DNA of 38,517 nucleotides from NCBI RefSeq assembly GCF_001044255.1, contig NZ_JYNX01000016.1, forward strand, positions 20,437 through 58,953, written 5' to 3'. The notes under the pieces are model-generated. The model had not been told where the DNA came from, did no database searches, and saw only the letters and a program-made list of their open reading frames with translations. This document shows positions 1 through 7,328 of the stretch, in pieces. Numbering within the stretch: position 1 is the first letter of the stretch; each line of letters begins with the position of its first letter. The translations under genes were made by a program, and so were the position numbers. This stretch comes from Mycolicibacterium chubuense (lineage in GTDB: Bacteria > Actinomycetota > Actinomycetes > Mycobacteriales > Mycobacteriaceae).

Positions 1-289
1 CGATCCAGGGCGGCGCCTCGGCGGCGACGACCATCGGCGCGGACAGCGTCCCGCCGAGCACGGCGGCCAGCATGGAGCCTGCGGTCGCCGCGGTCCCGCG
101 GCCGGCCACCCACACCACGGTCCGCGGCGGCACATCGGAGCGCACCGGTTCGAGGTCGCCCTCGTCGAGAGCCGCGGCGGTGGCCCGCACCTGAGCGCCG
201 GCCATCGACGCGGCCCGCAGCAGCCCCTGACGGTCGGCGGCCAGCAGGCCGTCGGTGTCATCGAGGTCGACGACTACGGTGGCGTTCAC
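1..289 (-). CDS. TobH-like / SIS-type sugar isomerase family protein, N-terminal part only
   Basis: The GTG start overlaps the manB stop as GTGA, a 4-bp overlap that points to translational coupling. Only about 96 residues lie in the window; the gene runs off the left edge. The translation begins VNATVVVDLDDTDGLLAADR and continues with an alanine/glycine-rich stretch containing VVWVAGRGTAATAGS, which looks like a nucleotide- or sugar-binding loop. The start and the position after manB match the mycobacterial gene annotated TobH (Rv3256c), which lies between manB and manA. A role in hexose-phosphate isomerisation is suggested by this context and by SIS-fold relatives; it is not shown by the fragment. 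The catalytic half is outside the window. Confidence 0.8.
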   Translation of the reverse strand, partial: MNATVVVDLDDTDGLLAADRQGLLRAASMAGAQVRATAAALDEGDLEPVRSDVPPRTVVWVAGRGTAATAGSMLAAVLGGTLSAPMVVAAEAPPWI

Positions 290-1671
290 GTCGATTCCTT
301 TGCGCCCGAGGCGATCAGCGCGCCGATCTCGTCGACGAGCGCGGCCACCTCCTCGGGGGTGCGGGCCTCGACGTTGAGGCGCAGCAGCGGTTCGGTGTTC
401 GACATCCGCAGGTTGAACCAGCTGCCGTCGCCGAGGTCGACGGTCACGCCGTCGAGATGATCGATGGCGTGCACCCGCTGCCCGAACGCGGCCAGCACGG
501 CGTCGACGATCTTCGGCGCGTCGGAGACGGTGTAGTTGAGTTCGCCGGAGGCTTCGTAGCGCTCGTAGTCGGCCATCAAGTCCGACAGCGGTCGGTCTTG
601 TTCGCCGAGCGCGGCGAGCACGTGCAGTGCGGCGAGCATGCCGGAGTCGGCGCCCCAGAAGTCGCGGAAGTAGTAGTGCGCGGAATGCTCGCCGCCGAAG
701 ATCGCGCCGGTCTCGGCCATCAGGCCCTTGATGTAGGAGTGCCCGACCCGCGAGCGCAGCGGGGTGCCCCCGCGTTCGATGACCAGTTCCGGCACCGCGC
801 GCGAGGTGATGAGGTTGTAGATGACGGTCGCACCGATCTCGCGGGTGAGTTCGCGCGCGGCGACCAGCGCGGTGACCGCCGACGGCGAGACCGCCTGGCC
901 CTTCTCGTCGACGACGAAGCAGCGATCGGCGTCGCCGTCGAAGGCCAGCCCGATATCGGCGCCGGTCTGAAGGACGTAGGCCTGCAGGTCGACGAGGTTG
1001 GCCGGGTCCAGCGGGTTGGCCTCGTGGTTGGGGAAGGTGCCGTCGAGTTCGAAGAACAGCGGCGAGAGCGTGACCGACGGGATCGGTCCGAGGACGCCGG
1101 GGGCGGTGTGGCCGGCCATGCCGTTACCGGCGTCGACGGCGACCTTCAGCGGACGCAGTTCGCTGACGTCGACGAGTGAGCGCAGGAAGTCGCCGTAGTC
1201 GCCGAGCACGTCGCGGTCGGTGGCGGTGCCGTGCGGCCCGTCGTAGGCGGGGACGCCGGCGATGACCTCGTCGCTGATCGTGACCAGCCCTGACTCCTTG
1301 CCGACGGGCTTGGCCCCGGCGCGGCACAGCTTGATGCCGTTGTAGGCGGCGGGGTTGTGGCTGGCGGTGAACATCGCGCCCGGGCAGTCGAGCAGGCCGG
1401 AGGCGAAGTAAAGCTGGTCCGTGGAGGCCAGGCCGATGCGGACGACGTCGAGACCCTGGGCCATCACGCCCTCGGCGAACGCGGCTGACAGCACCGGGGA
1501 GCTCTCGCGCATGTCGTGGCCGATCACGACCTGGTGGGCGGTGTCGCGAACCAGCCGGGCGAACGCGGCGCCGACCTCGCTGACGAACTGCTCGTCGATC
1601 TCCTCGCCCACGAGTCCACGCACGTCATACGCCTTGATGACGCGCTGTACCGCCTCGGCGGGCCGGGACAT
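286..1671 (-). CDS. manB: Phosphomannomutase / phosphoglucomutase ManB
   Basis: 461 residues, normal for the alpha-D-phosphohexomutase family. It interconverts mannose-6-phosphate and mannose-1-phosphate in the cytosol, feeding GDP-mannose for mannosides and, here, GDP-fucose. All four family signatures are present: the phosphoserine loop TASHNP at 102-107 (Ser104 carries the phosphate), the Mg2+ loop DGDADR at 245-250, the sugar loop GEHSAHYYF at 327-335, and the phosphate-binding loop RMSNTEP at 422-428. The order of genes (DUF3499 upstream, tobH overlapping downstream) matches Rv3258c-Rv3256c. The ATG at 1671 gives the expected N-terminus with the family's YDVRG motif at 15-19. Specificity for mannose over glucose is inferred from the ortholog, not visible in the motifs. 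Confidence 0.95.
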   Translation of the reverse strand: MSRPAEAVQRVIKAYDVRGLVGEEIDEQFVSEVGAAFARLVRDTAHQVVIGHDMRESSPVLSAAFAEGVMAQGLDVVRIGLASTDQLYFASGLLDCPGAMFTASHNPAAYNGIKLCRAGAKPVGKESGLVTISDEVIAGVPAYDGPHGTATDRDVLGDYGDFLRSLVDVSELRPLKVAVDAGNGMAGHTAPGVLGPIPSVTLSPLFFELDGTFPNHEANPLDPANLVDLQAYVLQTGADIGLAFDGDADRCFVVDEKGQAVSPSAVTALVAARELTREIGATVIYNLITSRAVPELVIERGGTPLRSRVGHSYIKGLMAETGAIFGGEHSAHYYFRDFWGADSGMLAALHVLAALGEQDRPLSDLMADYERYEASGELNYTVSDAPKIVDAVLAAFGQRVHAIDHLDGVTVDLGDGSWFNLRMSNTEPLLRLNVEARTPEEVAALVDEIGALIASGAKEST

Positions 1672-1747
1672 GGGGGCTCCTCACGCTTGCGTGCAGACCG
1701 ACGCCGCCAGCCTAGCCGTCGGGAGCCGCGGGTACGGCCGCCGCGGA

Positions 1748-2167
1748 TTAGTCGGTGGGGTCGGGCAGGACGCGCAGGTGCCCGCGGCGACGCCCGTGGG
1801 GTTCGGGCCGGCGCACGGGCGGGGCCATCAGCGCGCCGCCCTGGGCGCCGCTGACGGGATCGGTGAAGGCGGAGAATCCGGCGACCGGTCCGGCCGGGGC
1901 CTCGCGGCCCTCGCGCACCGCGTCGGCGAGCGCGACCAGATCGTCGTCGTCGGGGTGGGTCGGCAGCGGTCCGGCGTGGCGGACCAGTTCCCAGCCGCGG
2001 GGGGCGGTGATGCGTCCGGCGTGCATGACGCACAGGTCCCAGGAGTGCGGCTCGGACACGGTGGCCAGCGGGCCGACGACGGCGGTCGAGTCGGAGTAGA
2101 CGAACGTGAGCGTCGCGACCGCGTAGTGGGGGCAGCCAGGCCGGCAGCAGCGACGGGGAACATTCAC
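1748..2167 (-). CDS. DUF3499 family protein (Rv3258c-like), putative zinc-binding
   Basis: 139 residues from a GTG start at 2167. The N-terminus VNVPRRCCRPGC and the CVMH motif (Cys7, Cys8, Cys12, Cys46, His49) look like a small metal-binding site; the C-terminus is rich in Arg and Pro. The family is conserved in actinobacteria with no established function. It sits directly upstream of manB on the same strand, so co-transcription is likely (76 bp gap). The start is supported by a TAACCT -10 element exactly 7 nt upstream, which would put transcription start on the GTG (leaderless). A longer open frame upstream, reaching 2929, runs antisense to the next gene and was not used. Confidence 0.85.
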   Translation of the reverse strand: MNVPRRCCRPGCPHYAVATLTFVYSDSTAVVGPLATVSEPHSWDLCVMHAGRITAPRGWELVRHAGPLPTHPDDDDLVALADAVREGREAPAGPVAGFSAFTDPVSGAQGGALMAPPVRRPEPHGRRRGHLRVLPDPTD

Positions 2168-2174
2168 GAACGAG

Positions 2175-2180
2175 AGGTTA
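2175..2180 (-). promoter_or_regulatory. -10 element for leaderless DUF3499 transcript
   Basis: TAACCT on the minus strand, followed by 7 nt and then the GTG start codon at 2167. This fits the TANNNT consensus and the spacing expected when the first transcribed base is the start codon. No Shine-Dalgarno sequence precedes the GTG. Confidence 0.6.
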
Positions 2181-2244
2181 TCGTGCGGATTCGCCCGGAT
2201 CGCGGCGGACACGCGCAGCCGGGAGGGGCCCGAAGCCCAACCGT

Positions 2245-2250
2245 TACGAT
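2245..2250 (+). promoter_or_regulatory. -10 element for leaderless PF06262-family gene
   Basis: TACGAT, then 7 nt, then GTG at 2258. It mirrors the minus-strand element at 2175-2180, so two leaderless promoters face away from each other within about 75 bp. It decides the choice of GTG 2258 over the in-frame ATG at 2300. Confidence 0.6.
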
Positions 2251-2257
2251 CTTTTTC

Positions 2258-2722
2258 GTGACCGGGCGCAACCACCGGGGGTCCCGGCGTGGCCGCGGAA
2301 TGCGTGGACCGCTGCTCCCTCCCACCGTTCCGGGCTGGCGCAGTCGTGCGGAGCGTTTCGACATGGCGGTGCTGGAGGCCTACGAGCCGATCGAGCGACG
2401 CTGGCAGGACCGGGTAGCGACGCTGGACGTCGCGGTCGACGAGATCCCCCGCATCTCGCCGAAGGACCCGGACAGTGTGCAGTGGCCGCCGGAGGTCATC
2501 GCCGACGGGCCGATCGCGCTGGCCCGGCTGATCCCGGCCGGGGTGGACGTCCGCGGGAATTCCACCCGGGCGCGAATTGTGTTGTTCCGCAAGCCGATCG
2601 AGCGACGGGCGAAGGACACCGTCGAGCTGACCGAGCTGCTGCACGAGCTCCTGGTGGCGCAGGTGGCCACCTATCTGGGCGTCGAGCCGTCGGTGATCGA
2701 CCCGACGATCGACGACGACTAG
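2258..2722 (+). CDS. PF06262 (zincin-like) metallopeptidase family protein, Rv3259-like
   Basis: 154 residues from GTG 2258. The core from MRGPLLPPTVPGWRSRAERF onward is very close to mycobacterial Rv3259. The family is named for a minimal zincin HExxH motif, but here the motif region reads HELLVAQ (His129-Glu130, with Ala in place of the second His), so peptidase activity is doubtful. A basic N-terminus (RNHRGSRRGRG) precedes the domain; an alternative ATG at 2300 would remove it, but the TACGAT -10 placed 7 nt before GTG 2258 favours the longer form. The gene is divergent from DUF3499 and convergent with whiB2. Function unknown. Confidence 0.85.
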   Translation: MTGRNHRGSRRGRGMRGPLLPPTVPGWRSRAERFDMAVLEAYEPIERRWQDRVATLDVAVDEIPRISPKDPDSVQWPPEVIADGPIALARLIPAGVDVRGNSTRARIVLFRKPIERRAKDTVELTELLHELLVAQVATYLGVEPSVIDPTIDDD

Positions 2723-2729
2723 ACGACGA

Positions 2730-3119
2730 CTAGATGATGCCGCGCTTGATGCGCCGGCGCTCCCGCTCGGACAGTCCGCCCCAGATGCCGAAGCGCTCGT
2801 CATGGGCCAGGGCGTACTCGAGGCACGCGTCGCGCACCTCACAGCCCTGGCAGATGCGCTTGGCTTCGCGGGTCGAGCCGCCCTTCTCCGGGAAGAAGGC
2901 CTCGGGGTCGGTTTGCGCGCACAGAGCACGCTCCTGCCACTGGTCCTCTTCGGTTGCCAGCTCGTCGTCGATCGGGTCGGGCACCACGCTCAGTTGCGGG
3001 CGCCCTCCGATGCTTGCTGCCACCGGTCCGGTCTGGATGTGCGGCGCACTTCCCACCGAGCCGAGGAGCCTGCTGTCAAAATGAACCGAATTGCCGAAAT
3101 CGGCGTGCTCAAATGCCAT
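2730..3119 (-). CDS. whiB2: Transcriptional regulator WhiB2 (WhmD type)
   Basis: 129 residues. WhiB proteins carry a redox- and NO-sensitive [4Fe-4S] cluster; WhiB2/WhmD is required for septation and cell division in mycobacteria. The cluster ligands are Cys67, Cys90, Cys93 and Cys99, followed by the G(V/I)WGG turn (GIWGG, 111-115) and the basic C-terminal tail RRRIKRGII. The roughly 55-residue N-terminal extension matches the long form found in rapid growers such as M. smegmatis WhmD. ATG 3119 has a strong GGAGGAGG Shine-Dalgarno. A longer open frame to 3290 lacks family similarity and runs through the promoter region. A LexA-box-like sequence lies about 75-90 bp upstream. Confidence 0.95.
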   Translation of the reverse strand: MAFEHADFGNSVHFDSRLLGSVGSAPHIQTGPVAASIGGRPQLSVVPDPIDDELATEEDQWQERALCAQTDPEAFFPEKGGSTREAKRICQGCEVRDACLEYALAHDERFGIWGGLSERERRRIKRGII

Positions 3120-3191
3120 GTTCCCCTCCTCCACAGGTCTCGTAGATCCGTTGTATGCCAGCCCCACTATTACTCTGTGTGGCCACCCAAT

Positions 3192-3207
3192 TCGAACAAG
3201 TGATCGA
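3192..3207. promoter_or_regulatory. LexA (SOS) box-like site upstream of whiB2
   Basis: TCGAAC-AAGT-GATCGA matches the mycobacterial SOS box TCGAAC-N4-GTTCGA at 11 of 12 defined positions. It lies inside a 6-8-6 inverted repeat, with its centre about 80 bp before the whiB2 start codon, where a repressor could cover the promoter. Identification rests on the motif alone. Confidence 0.45.
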
Positions 3208-3407
3208 ATCTCGGTCTGCGACACCGGAACCGGCCGGAGAACCGCGAATGACACTGGTGTGATTACACACGCGTTAGCTGTCGCGGTCAAGCGCTAGAAC
3301 AGGAATTCATACCATTCCGTGACACAAATACGGCGCGTCGCGTTGTGGCGTGTCTGTCACTCCGGCGATCCGAGCCCTCCCGGGCGCGGGCCGCACCGCG
3401 GTGCGCC

Positions 3408-3413
3408 TAGTCT
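3408..3413 (+). promoter_or_regulatory. -10 element for fbiA, probably leaderless
   Basis: TAGTCT, then 8 nt, then GTG at 3422. This fits a TANNNT -10 with transcription starting at or one base before the start codon; there is no Shine-Dalgarno in front of the GTG. Confidence 0.45.
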
Positions 3414-3421
3414 CGGTCGGT

Positions 3422-4408
3422 GTGAAGGTCACTGTTCTCGTCGGCGGCGTCGGTGGTGCGCGCTTCCTCCTTGGTGTCCAATATCTGTTGGGGCTGGGGC
3501 AGTTCGGTACTCACGATACCGATGAGCATGATGTGACTGCTGTGGTGAACGTCGGCGACGACGCCTGGATGTTCGGCGTGCGGATCTGCCCGGATCTCGA
3601 CACCTGCATGTACACCCTCGGGGGCGGTATCGATCCCGAGCGGGGTTGGGGGCACCGCGACGAAACGTGGCATGCCAAGGAGGAACTCGCCGCCTACGGC
3701 GTGCAGCCCGACTGGTTCGGTCTGGGCGACCGCGATCTGGCCACCCATCTGGTGCGCACCCAGATGCTGCGCGCGGGCTATCCGCTGTCGCAGGTGACCG
3801 AGGCGCTGTGCCGGCGCTGGAACCCCGGCGTGCGGCTGCTGCCCGCGAGCGACGACCGCAGTGAAACCCACGTCGTGATCACCGATCCCGAGGACGGTGA
3901 GAAGAAGGCCATCCACTTCCAGGAGTGGTGGGTGCGCTACCGCGCCCAGGTGCCCACCGACAGCTTCGCGTTCGTCGGCGCCGACAATGCCACCGCCGCA
4001 CCGGGTGTCACCGAGGCAATCGAGGGTGCCGACGTGGTGCTGATCGCCCCGTCGAATCCGGTGGTGAGCATCGGGGCGATCCTCGGTATCGGCGGTGTCC
4101 GCGCCGCGCTGCGCGCCACCGAGGCCCCGGTGATCGGCTACTCCCCCATCATCGCGGGAAAGCCGTTGCGCGGCATGGCCGACGCCTGCCTGACGGTGAT
4201 CGGCGTCGAGAGCACCTCCGAGGCGGTGGGCGCGCACTACGGCGCGCGGTCGGGCACCGGCATCCTCGACGGCTGGCTGGTGCACTCCGGGGACGACGCG
4301 GTGGTCGAGGGGGTGACGGTGCGCTCGGCGCCGCTGCTGATGAGTGAGCCGGCCGTCACCGCCGAGATGGTGCGGGCCGGGCTGGATCTGGCCGGGATCA
4401 CGCTGTGA
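3422..4408 (+). CDS. fbiA: FbiA, 2-phospho-L-lactate-type transferase of F420 synthesis
   Basis: 328 residues from GTG 3422 (N-terminus [18 protein letters not shown]). FbiA transfers the three-carbon phosphoester unit from its guanosine-diphosphate-activated form (a phosphoenolpyruvate-derived donor in mycobacteria) to the deazaflavin Fo, giving dehydro-F420-0. Visible CofD-family features are the GGVGGAR nucleotide loop (8-14), NVGDDAW (43-49), [11 protein letters not shown] (59-69) and [13 protein letters not shown]. Length matches mycobacterial FbiA (about 331). The stop overlaps the fbiB start by 4 bp (GTGA), so the two are co-translated. An upstream extension of the frame to 3350 has no similarity and starts before the -10 element. 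Confidence 0.96.
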   Translation: MKVTVLVGGVGGARFLLGVQYLLGLGQFGTHDTDEHDVTAVVNVGDDAWMFGVRICPDLDTCMYTLGGGIDPERGWGHRDETWHAKEELAAYGVQPDWFGLGDRDLATHLVRTQMLRAGYPLSQVTEALCRRWNPGVRLLPASDDRSETHVVITDPEDGEKKAIHFQEWWVRYRAQVPTDSFAFVGADNATAAPGVTEAIEGADVVLIAPSNPVVSIGAILGIGGVRAALRATEAPVIGYSPIIAGKPLRGMADACLTVIGVESTSEAVGAHYGARSGTGILDGWLVHSGDDAVVEGVTVRSAPLLMSEPAVTAEMVRAGLDLAGITL

Positions 4409-5748
4409 GCGACCACGGCACGTCGGCGCGGGTGGAACTGCTGCCGGTCCCCGGGCTTCCGGAGTTCCGGCCCGGCGATGATCTGGGCGCGGCGATCGCC
4501 GAGGCCGCGCCGTGGCTGCAAGATCACGACGTCGTCGTCGTCACCAGCAAGGTGCTGTCCAAGTGCGAGGGCCGCATCGTCGACGCACCCGCCGATCCCG
4601 AGCTGCGGGACACATTGCGCCGCAAGCTGATCGACAACGAGGCGGTGCGGGTCCTGGCCCGCAAGGGTCGCACGCTGATCACCGAGAACGCGATCGGGCT
4701 GGTGCAGGCCGCCGCCGGGGTGGACGGATCCAACGTCGACTCGCACGAACTCGCCCTGCTGCCCGTAGATCCCGACGGCAGCGCCGCGGCGTTGGTCGCC
4801 GCGCTGCGCGAGCGGCTCGGCGTCGAGGTCGGGGTCGTCGTCACCGACACGATGGGCCGGGCGTGGCGCACCGGGCAGACCGACGTCGCGATCGGCGCGG
4901 CCGGACTGCAGGTGCTGCACGGCTATGCCGGCGAACACGATCAGCACGGCAACGAGTTGATCGTCACCGAGATCGCGGTTGCTGACGAGATCGCGGCGGC
5001 GGCCGATCTGGTGAAGGGGAAGCTGACGGCGGTGCCGGTCGCGGTGGTGCGCGGGCTGACGCTGCGCGACGACGGATCGAACGCCCGGACGCTGGTGCGT
5101 GCCGGCGAGGAGGACCTGTTCTGGCTCGGCACCGAGGAGGCTCTGGCGCTGGGCCGGTCGCAGGCGCAGTTGCTGCGCCGCTCGGTGCGCAGTTTCAGCG
5201 ACGAACCCGTCGCGCCGGAACTCGTCGAGGCCGCGGTCGGCGAGGCGCTGACCGCGCCCGCGCCGCATCACACCCGACCGGTGCGGTTCGTGTGGGTGCG
5301 CGACAGCGCGGTACGGACGCGGCTGCTGGACCGGATGAAGGAGCAGTGGCGGGCGGACCTGTCCGGCGACGGTCGCGACCCCTCGTCGGTGGAGCGCCGT
5401 GTCGCGCGCGGGCAGATCCTTTACGACGCGCCCGAGCTGGTGATCCCGTTCATGGTGCCCGACGGCGCGCACACCTATCCGGATGCGCAGCGCACCGGGG
5501 CCGAGCACACGATGTTCACGGTGGCGGTCGGCGCGGCGGTGCAGGGGCTGCTGGTCGCGCTGGCGGTGCGCGGGGTGGGCAGCTGCTGGATCGGGTCGAC
5601 GATCTTCGCGCCGCATCTGGTGCGCGCCGAACTGGATCTGCCACCGGACTGGGAGCCGCTGGGGGCGGTCGCGATCGGCTATGCGTCCGACGGGCCGGCG
5701 TCTCCGCGCGCGCCGGTGCCGACCGACGGCCTGCTGGTTGTCCGTTGA
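4405..5748 (+). CDS. fbiB: FbiB, bifunctional F420:gamma-glutamyl ligase / FMN-dependent reductase
   Basis: 447 residues, the expected length. The N-terminal half (about 1-245) is a CofE gamma-glutamyl ligase, with [17 protein letters not shown] near the start, [10 protein letters not shown], and [19 protein letters not shown]. The C-terminal half (from about 250, [12 protein letters not shown]) is a nitroreductase-fold FMN domain. The ligase adds the poly-gamma-glutamate tail; the reductase domain reduces dehydro-F420-0 to F420-0. Both steps follow directly on FbiA. The GTG start overlaps the fbiA stop. This fusion of CofE with a nitroreductase domain is typical of actinobacteria. Confidence 0.96.
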   Translation: MSDHGTSARVELLPVPGLPEFRPGDDLGAAIAEAAPWLQDHDVVVVTSKVLSKCEGRIVDAPADPELRDTLRRKLIDNEAVRVLARKGRTLITENAIGLVQAAAGVDGSNVDSHELALLPVDPDGSAAALVAALRERLGVEVGVVVTDTMGRAWRTGQTDVAIGAAGLQVLHGYAGEHDQHGNELIVTEIAVADEIAAAADLVKGKLTAVPVAVVRGLTLRDDGSNARTLVRAGEEDLFWLGTEEALALGRSQAQLLRRSVRSFSDEPVAPELVEAAVGEALTAPAPHHTRPVRFVWVRDSAVRTRLLDRMKEQWRADLSGDGRDPSSVERRVARGQILYDAPELVIPFMVPDGAHTYPDAQRTGAEHTMFTVAVGAAVQGLLVALAVRGVGSCWIGSTIFAPHLVRAELDLPPDWEPLGAVAIGYASDGPASPRAPVPTDGLLVVR

Positions 5749-5770
5749 TTCGCGGGGTATCCGGTCACCC

Positions 5771-6325
5771 GTGAGTCTTCATCAGTCGGCGATCGACACC
5801 CTTGACGCGTGGCGGCCGGCCGACCCGGCGCAGGAGTCGATGCGCCACGCGCTGCTGGCCTTCCTCGACGCCAACGAGAAGGCCTGCCTGCGCGAGTCGG
5901 TGCCGGGACACATCACGGGCTCCGCGCTGGTGGTCAATCACGCGGGGACGCACGCGTTGTTGACGTTGCATCCGCGGTTCCAGCGCTGGCTGCAACTCGG
6001 CGGGCACTGCGAGCCGGAGGACGCGACGCTGGTCGCGGCGGCGCTGCGGGAAGCCACGGAGGAGTCCGGCATCGAGGGCCTCATCATCGACGAGTTGCCG
6101 ACCGCGGTGCACGTGCATCCGGTGACCTGCTCGCTCGGCGTGCCGACCCGTCACCTCGATGTGCAGTTCGTGGCCCGCGCGCCGAAGGGCGCCGAGGCCG
6201 AGCGCAGCGAGGAGTCGCTGGATCTGCGGTGGTGGCCGCTGGACGACCTGCCCGACTCGAGCGATTTCGGCCTCACGCAGCTCGCCACCCTCGCGAGAGT
6301 GCACCTCGCCCCCGCCGCGGAATAG
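5771..6325 (+). CDS. Nudix hydrolase
   Basis: 184 residues from GTG 5771, 22 nt after fbiB. The Nudix box is GGHCEPEDATLVAAALREATEESG at 77-100: the REATEESG half is canonical, while the first half follows the GGHxxPxD subtype with one extra residue. Nudix enzymes hydrolyse nucleoside diphosphates linked to another moiety; substrate unknown. Linkage to fbiAB is seen in related genomes, but a link to F420 chemistry is only inference. The last codons (GCG GAA) and the TAG stop lie inside the left terminal repeat of the element beginning at 6315, so the repeat supplies the end of the protein. A longer frame upstream overlaps fbiB in another phase and was rejected. Confidence 0.88.
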   Translation: MSLHQSAIDTLDAWRPADPAQESMRHALLAFLDANEKACLRESVPGHITGSALVVNHAGTHALLTLHPRFQRWLQLGGHCEPEDATLVAAALREATEESGIEGLIIDELPTAVHVHPVTCSLGVPTRHLDVQFVARAPKGAEAERSEESLDLRWWPLDDLPDSSDFGLTQLATLARVHLAPAAE

Positions 6326-6369
6326 CATTCCTGGCTGCGAAATCGGCTTATCCACAGCCATGGCTTCTC
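6315..6369 (+). repeat. Left 55-bp terminal inverted repeat
   Basis: Outer arm 6315-6338, diverged middle 6339-6352, inner arm 6353-6369. The outer arm starts CCGCGGAATAGCATTCCTGG. The TAG of the upstream Nudix gene is positions 9-11 of the repeat. Confidence 0.85.
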
Positions 6370-6408
6370 GTGCGCTGAGGCCCCCGGCGAAGACCGCATG
6401 CTCTTTTC

Positions 6409-7278
6409 ATGGGGGACGTCATCGTCGGTTCGCAATCCGTGCTCGCGGGCACCATCACTCGGGCGTCGTTGCGGTGGAACTACCACGCGATTTTTCCCGA
6501 CATCTACGTGCAAAAGGACGTCGAGCCCACGCTGGCAGTCCGCACGAGGGGTGCGTGGCTGTGGTCCCGTCGCCGCGGGGTGATCACCGGACGAGCCGCC
6601 GCGGCGCTGCACGGCGCGCGATGGGTCGACGACGCGACTGAGATCGAGCTGCTGTGGGCCAACAATCACTGCCCGGACGGCATCGTCACCAGACGGGAGC
6701 GCATCGCGCCCGGTGAGATCACCTGGATCGACGGCATGCCCGTCGCCACGCCTGCCCGCACGGCCCTCGATCTCGGCCGCTACCTTCCCCGCAACATCGC
6801 CGTGGCGCACCTCGATGCACTCGCCTCCGCGACGGGGGTGACTGCTGAGGAGATCCTCGACCTCACCTACCGCTACAAGGGCAGGCACGGCGTGCGACTG
6901 TGCCGCGAGGCAGTGGAGCTGGTGGACGCCGGCGCGCAGTCACCGCAGGAGACTCGGTTGCGACTTCTGTTGATCGACAAAGGCTTTCCACCGCCGCAGA
7001 CGCAGATCCCGGTGATCGACCAGTACGGCTTCGAGTTCGCATACCTCGACATGGGGTGGAAAGATTTGCGGATCGCGGTGGAGTACGACGGCGATCACCA
7101 CCGCACGGACACTGACCAGTACCGCTGGGATGCGCGGCGTCTGCGCAAGCTGGCTGACGCAGGATGGATCGTCGTTCGAGTGATGGCCGGCGATCGCAAC
7201 GACGAGGTCATCGCCTGGGTGAAACAAGCGTGGGCCCGTCGCCAGAGAGAAGCCATGGCTGTGAAAAGGCCCGCATAG
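6409..7278 (+). CDS. DUF559-domain (Vsr-like endonuclease fold) protein carried in the element
   Basis: 289 residues. The N-terminal part (about 10-130) resembles the helix-turn-helix and beta region of AbiEi-type proteins (VITGRAAAALHGARW, then TPARTALDLGRYLP). The C-terminal part (about 175-275) is DUF559-like, related to very-short-patch-repair endonucleases: SPQETRLRLLL with Glu181, Asp214 in AYLDM, then VEYDGDHH (Glu225, Asp227) and DARRLRKL. These residues could form a PD-(D/E)xK site and look intact. Such proteins are common and uncharacterised in mycobacteria. The last ten codons and the stop lie within the right terminal repeat, so coding sequence and repeat have evolved together. 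No clear Shine-Dalgarno precedes ATG 6409; a CATGCT hexamer 6 nt upstream could be a -10. Confidence 0.8.
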   Translation: MGDVIVGSQSVLAGTITRASLRWNYHAIFPDIYVQKDVEPTLAVRTRGAWLWSRRRGVITGRAAAALHGARWVDDATEIELLWANNHCPDGIVTRRERIAPGEITWIDGMPVATPARTALDLGRYLPRNIAVAHLDALASATGVTAEEILDLTYRYKGRHGVRLCREAVELVDAGAQSPQETRLRLLLIDKGFPPPQTQIPVIDQYGFEFAYLDMGWKDLRIAVEYDGDHHRTDTDQYRWDARRLRKLADAGWIVVRVMAGDRNDEVIAWVKQAWARRQREAMAVKRPA

Positions 7279-7301
7279 CAGCCAGGAATGCTATTCCGCG
7301 G
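7247..7301 (-). repeat. Right 55-bp terminal inverted repeat
   Basis: Inner arm 7247-7263, diverged middle 7264-7277, outer arm 7278-7301. The outer and inner arms match the left repeat exactly in inverted orientation. A further TTCCGCGGCG at 7311-7320 repeats the outermost 10 bp directly (7294-7303) and may be a remnant of another copy. Confidence 0.85.
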
Positions 7302-7328
7302 CGGGCGGCGTTCCGCGGCGAAGGGACC

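Larger units (their letters stand above)
3120..3421. promoter_or_regulatory. Divergent regulatory region between whiB2 and fbiA
   Basis: 302 bp without a gene, noticeably AT-richer than its surroundings. It holds the whiB2 Shine-Dalgarno, an inverted repeat ATTCGA-N8-TCGAAT at 3190-3209 containing a near-match to the mycobacterial SOS box, and the fbiA -10 element at its right end. The part from 3210 to 3400 contains no other signal I can name. Short open frames here show no family features. Confidence 0.6.
6315..7301. mobile_element. 987-bp inverted-repeat-bounded element carrying one DUF559 gene
   Basis: The two ends are 55-bp inverted repeats (6315-6369 and 7247-7301). The outer 24 bp are a perfect match, the next 14 bp are diverged but equal in length, and the inner 17 bp again match perfectly and include the 10-bp palindrome AGCCATGGCT. 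Both ends terminate in CCGCGG. Only one gene (6409-7278) lies inside, and no transposase is recognisable. No target-site duplication is evident. Two solo 63-bp copies of the joined outer arms occur at 16328-16390 and 17218-17280, so the ends belong to a dispersed family. That the unit moves as a whole is inference. Confidence 0.55.

Noticed and set aside
1748-2929. 393-codon reading of the DUF3499 frame
   Set aside because: Only the last 139 residues match DUF3499; the upstream part is antisense to the PF06262 gene and part of whiB2, and the leaderless promoter sits inside it.
3120-3290. N-terminal extension of whiB2 to 3290
   Set aside because: The strong Shine-Dalgarno is at ATG 3119, the length then equals WhmD, and the extension runs over the SOS-like box.
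4237-5616. 459-codon minus-strand frame opposite fbiA/fbiB
   Set aside because: Shadow frame with repetitive His/Arg/Gln content and no recognisable domain.
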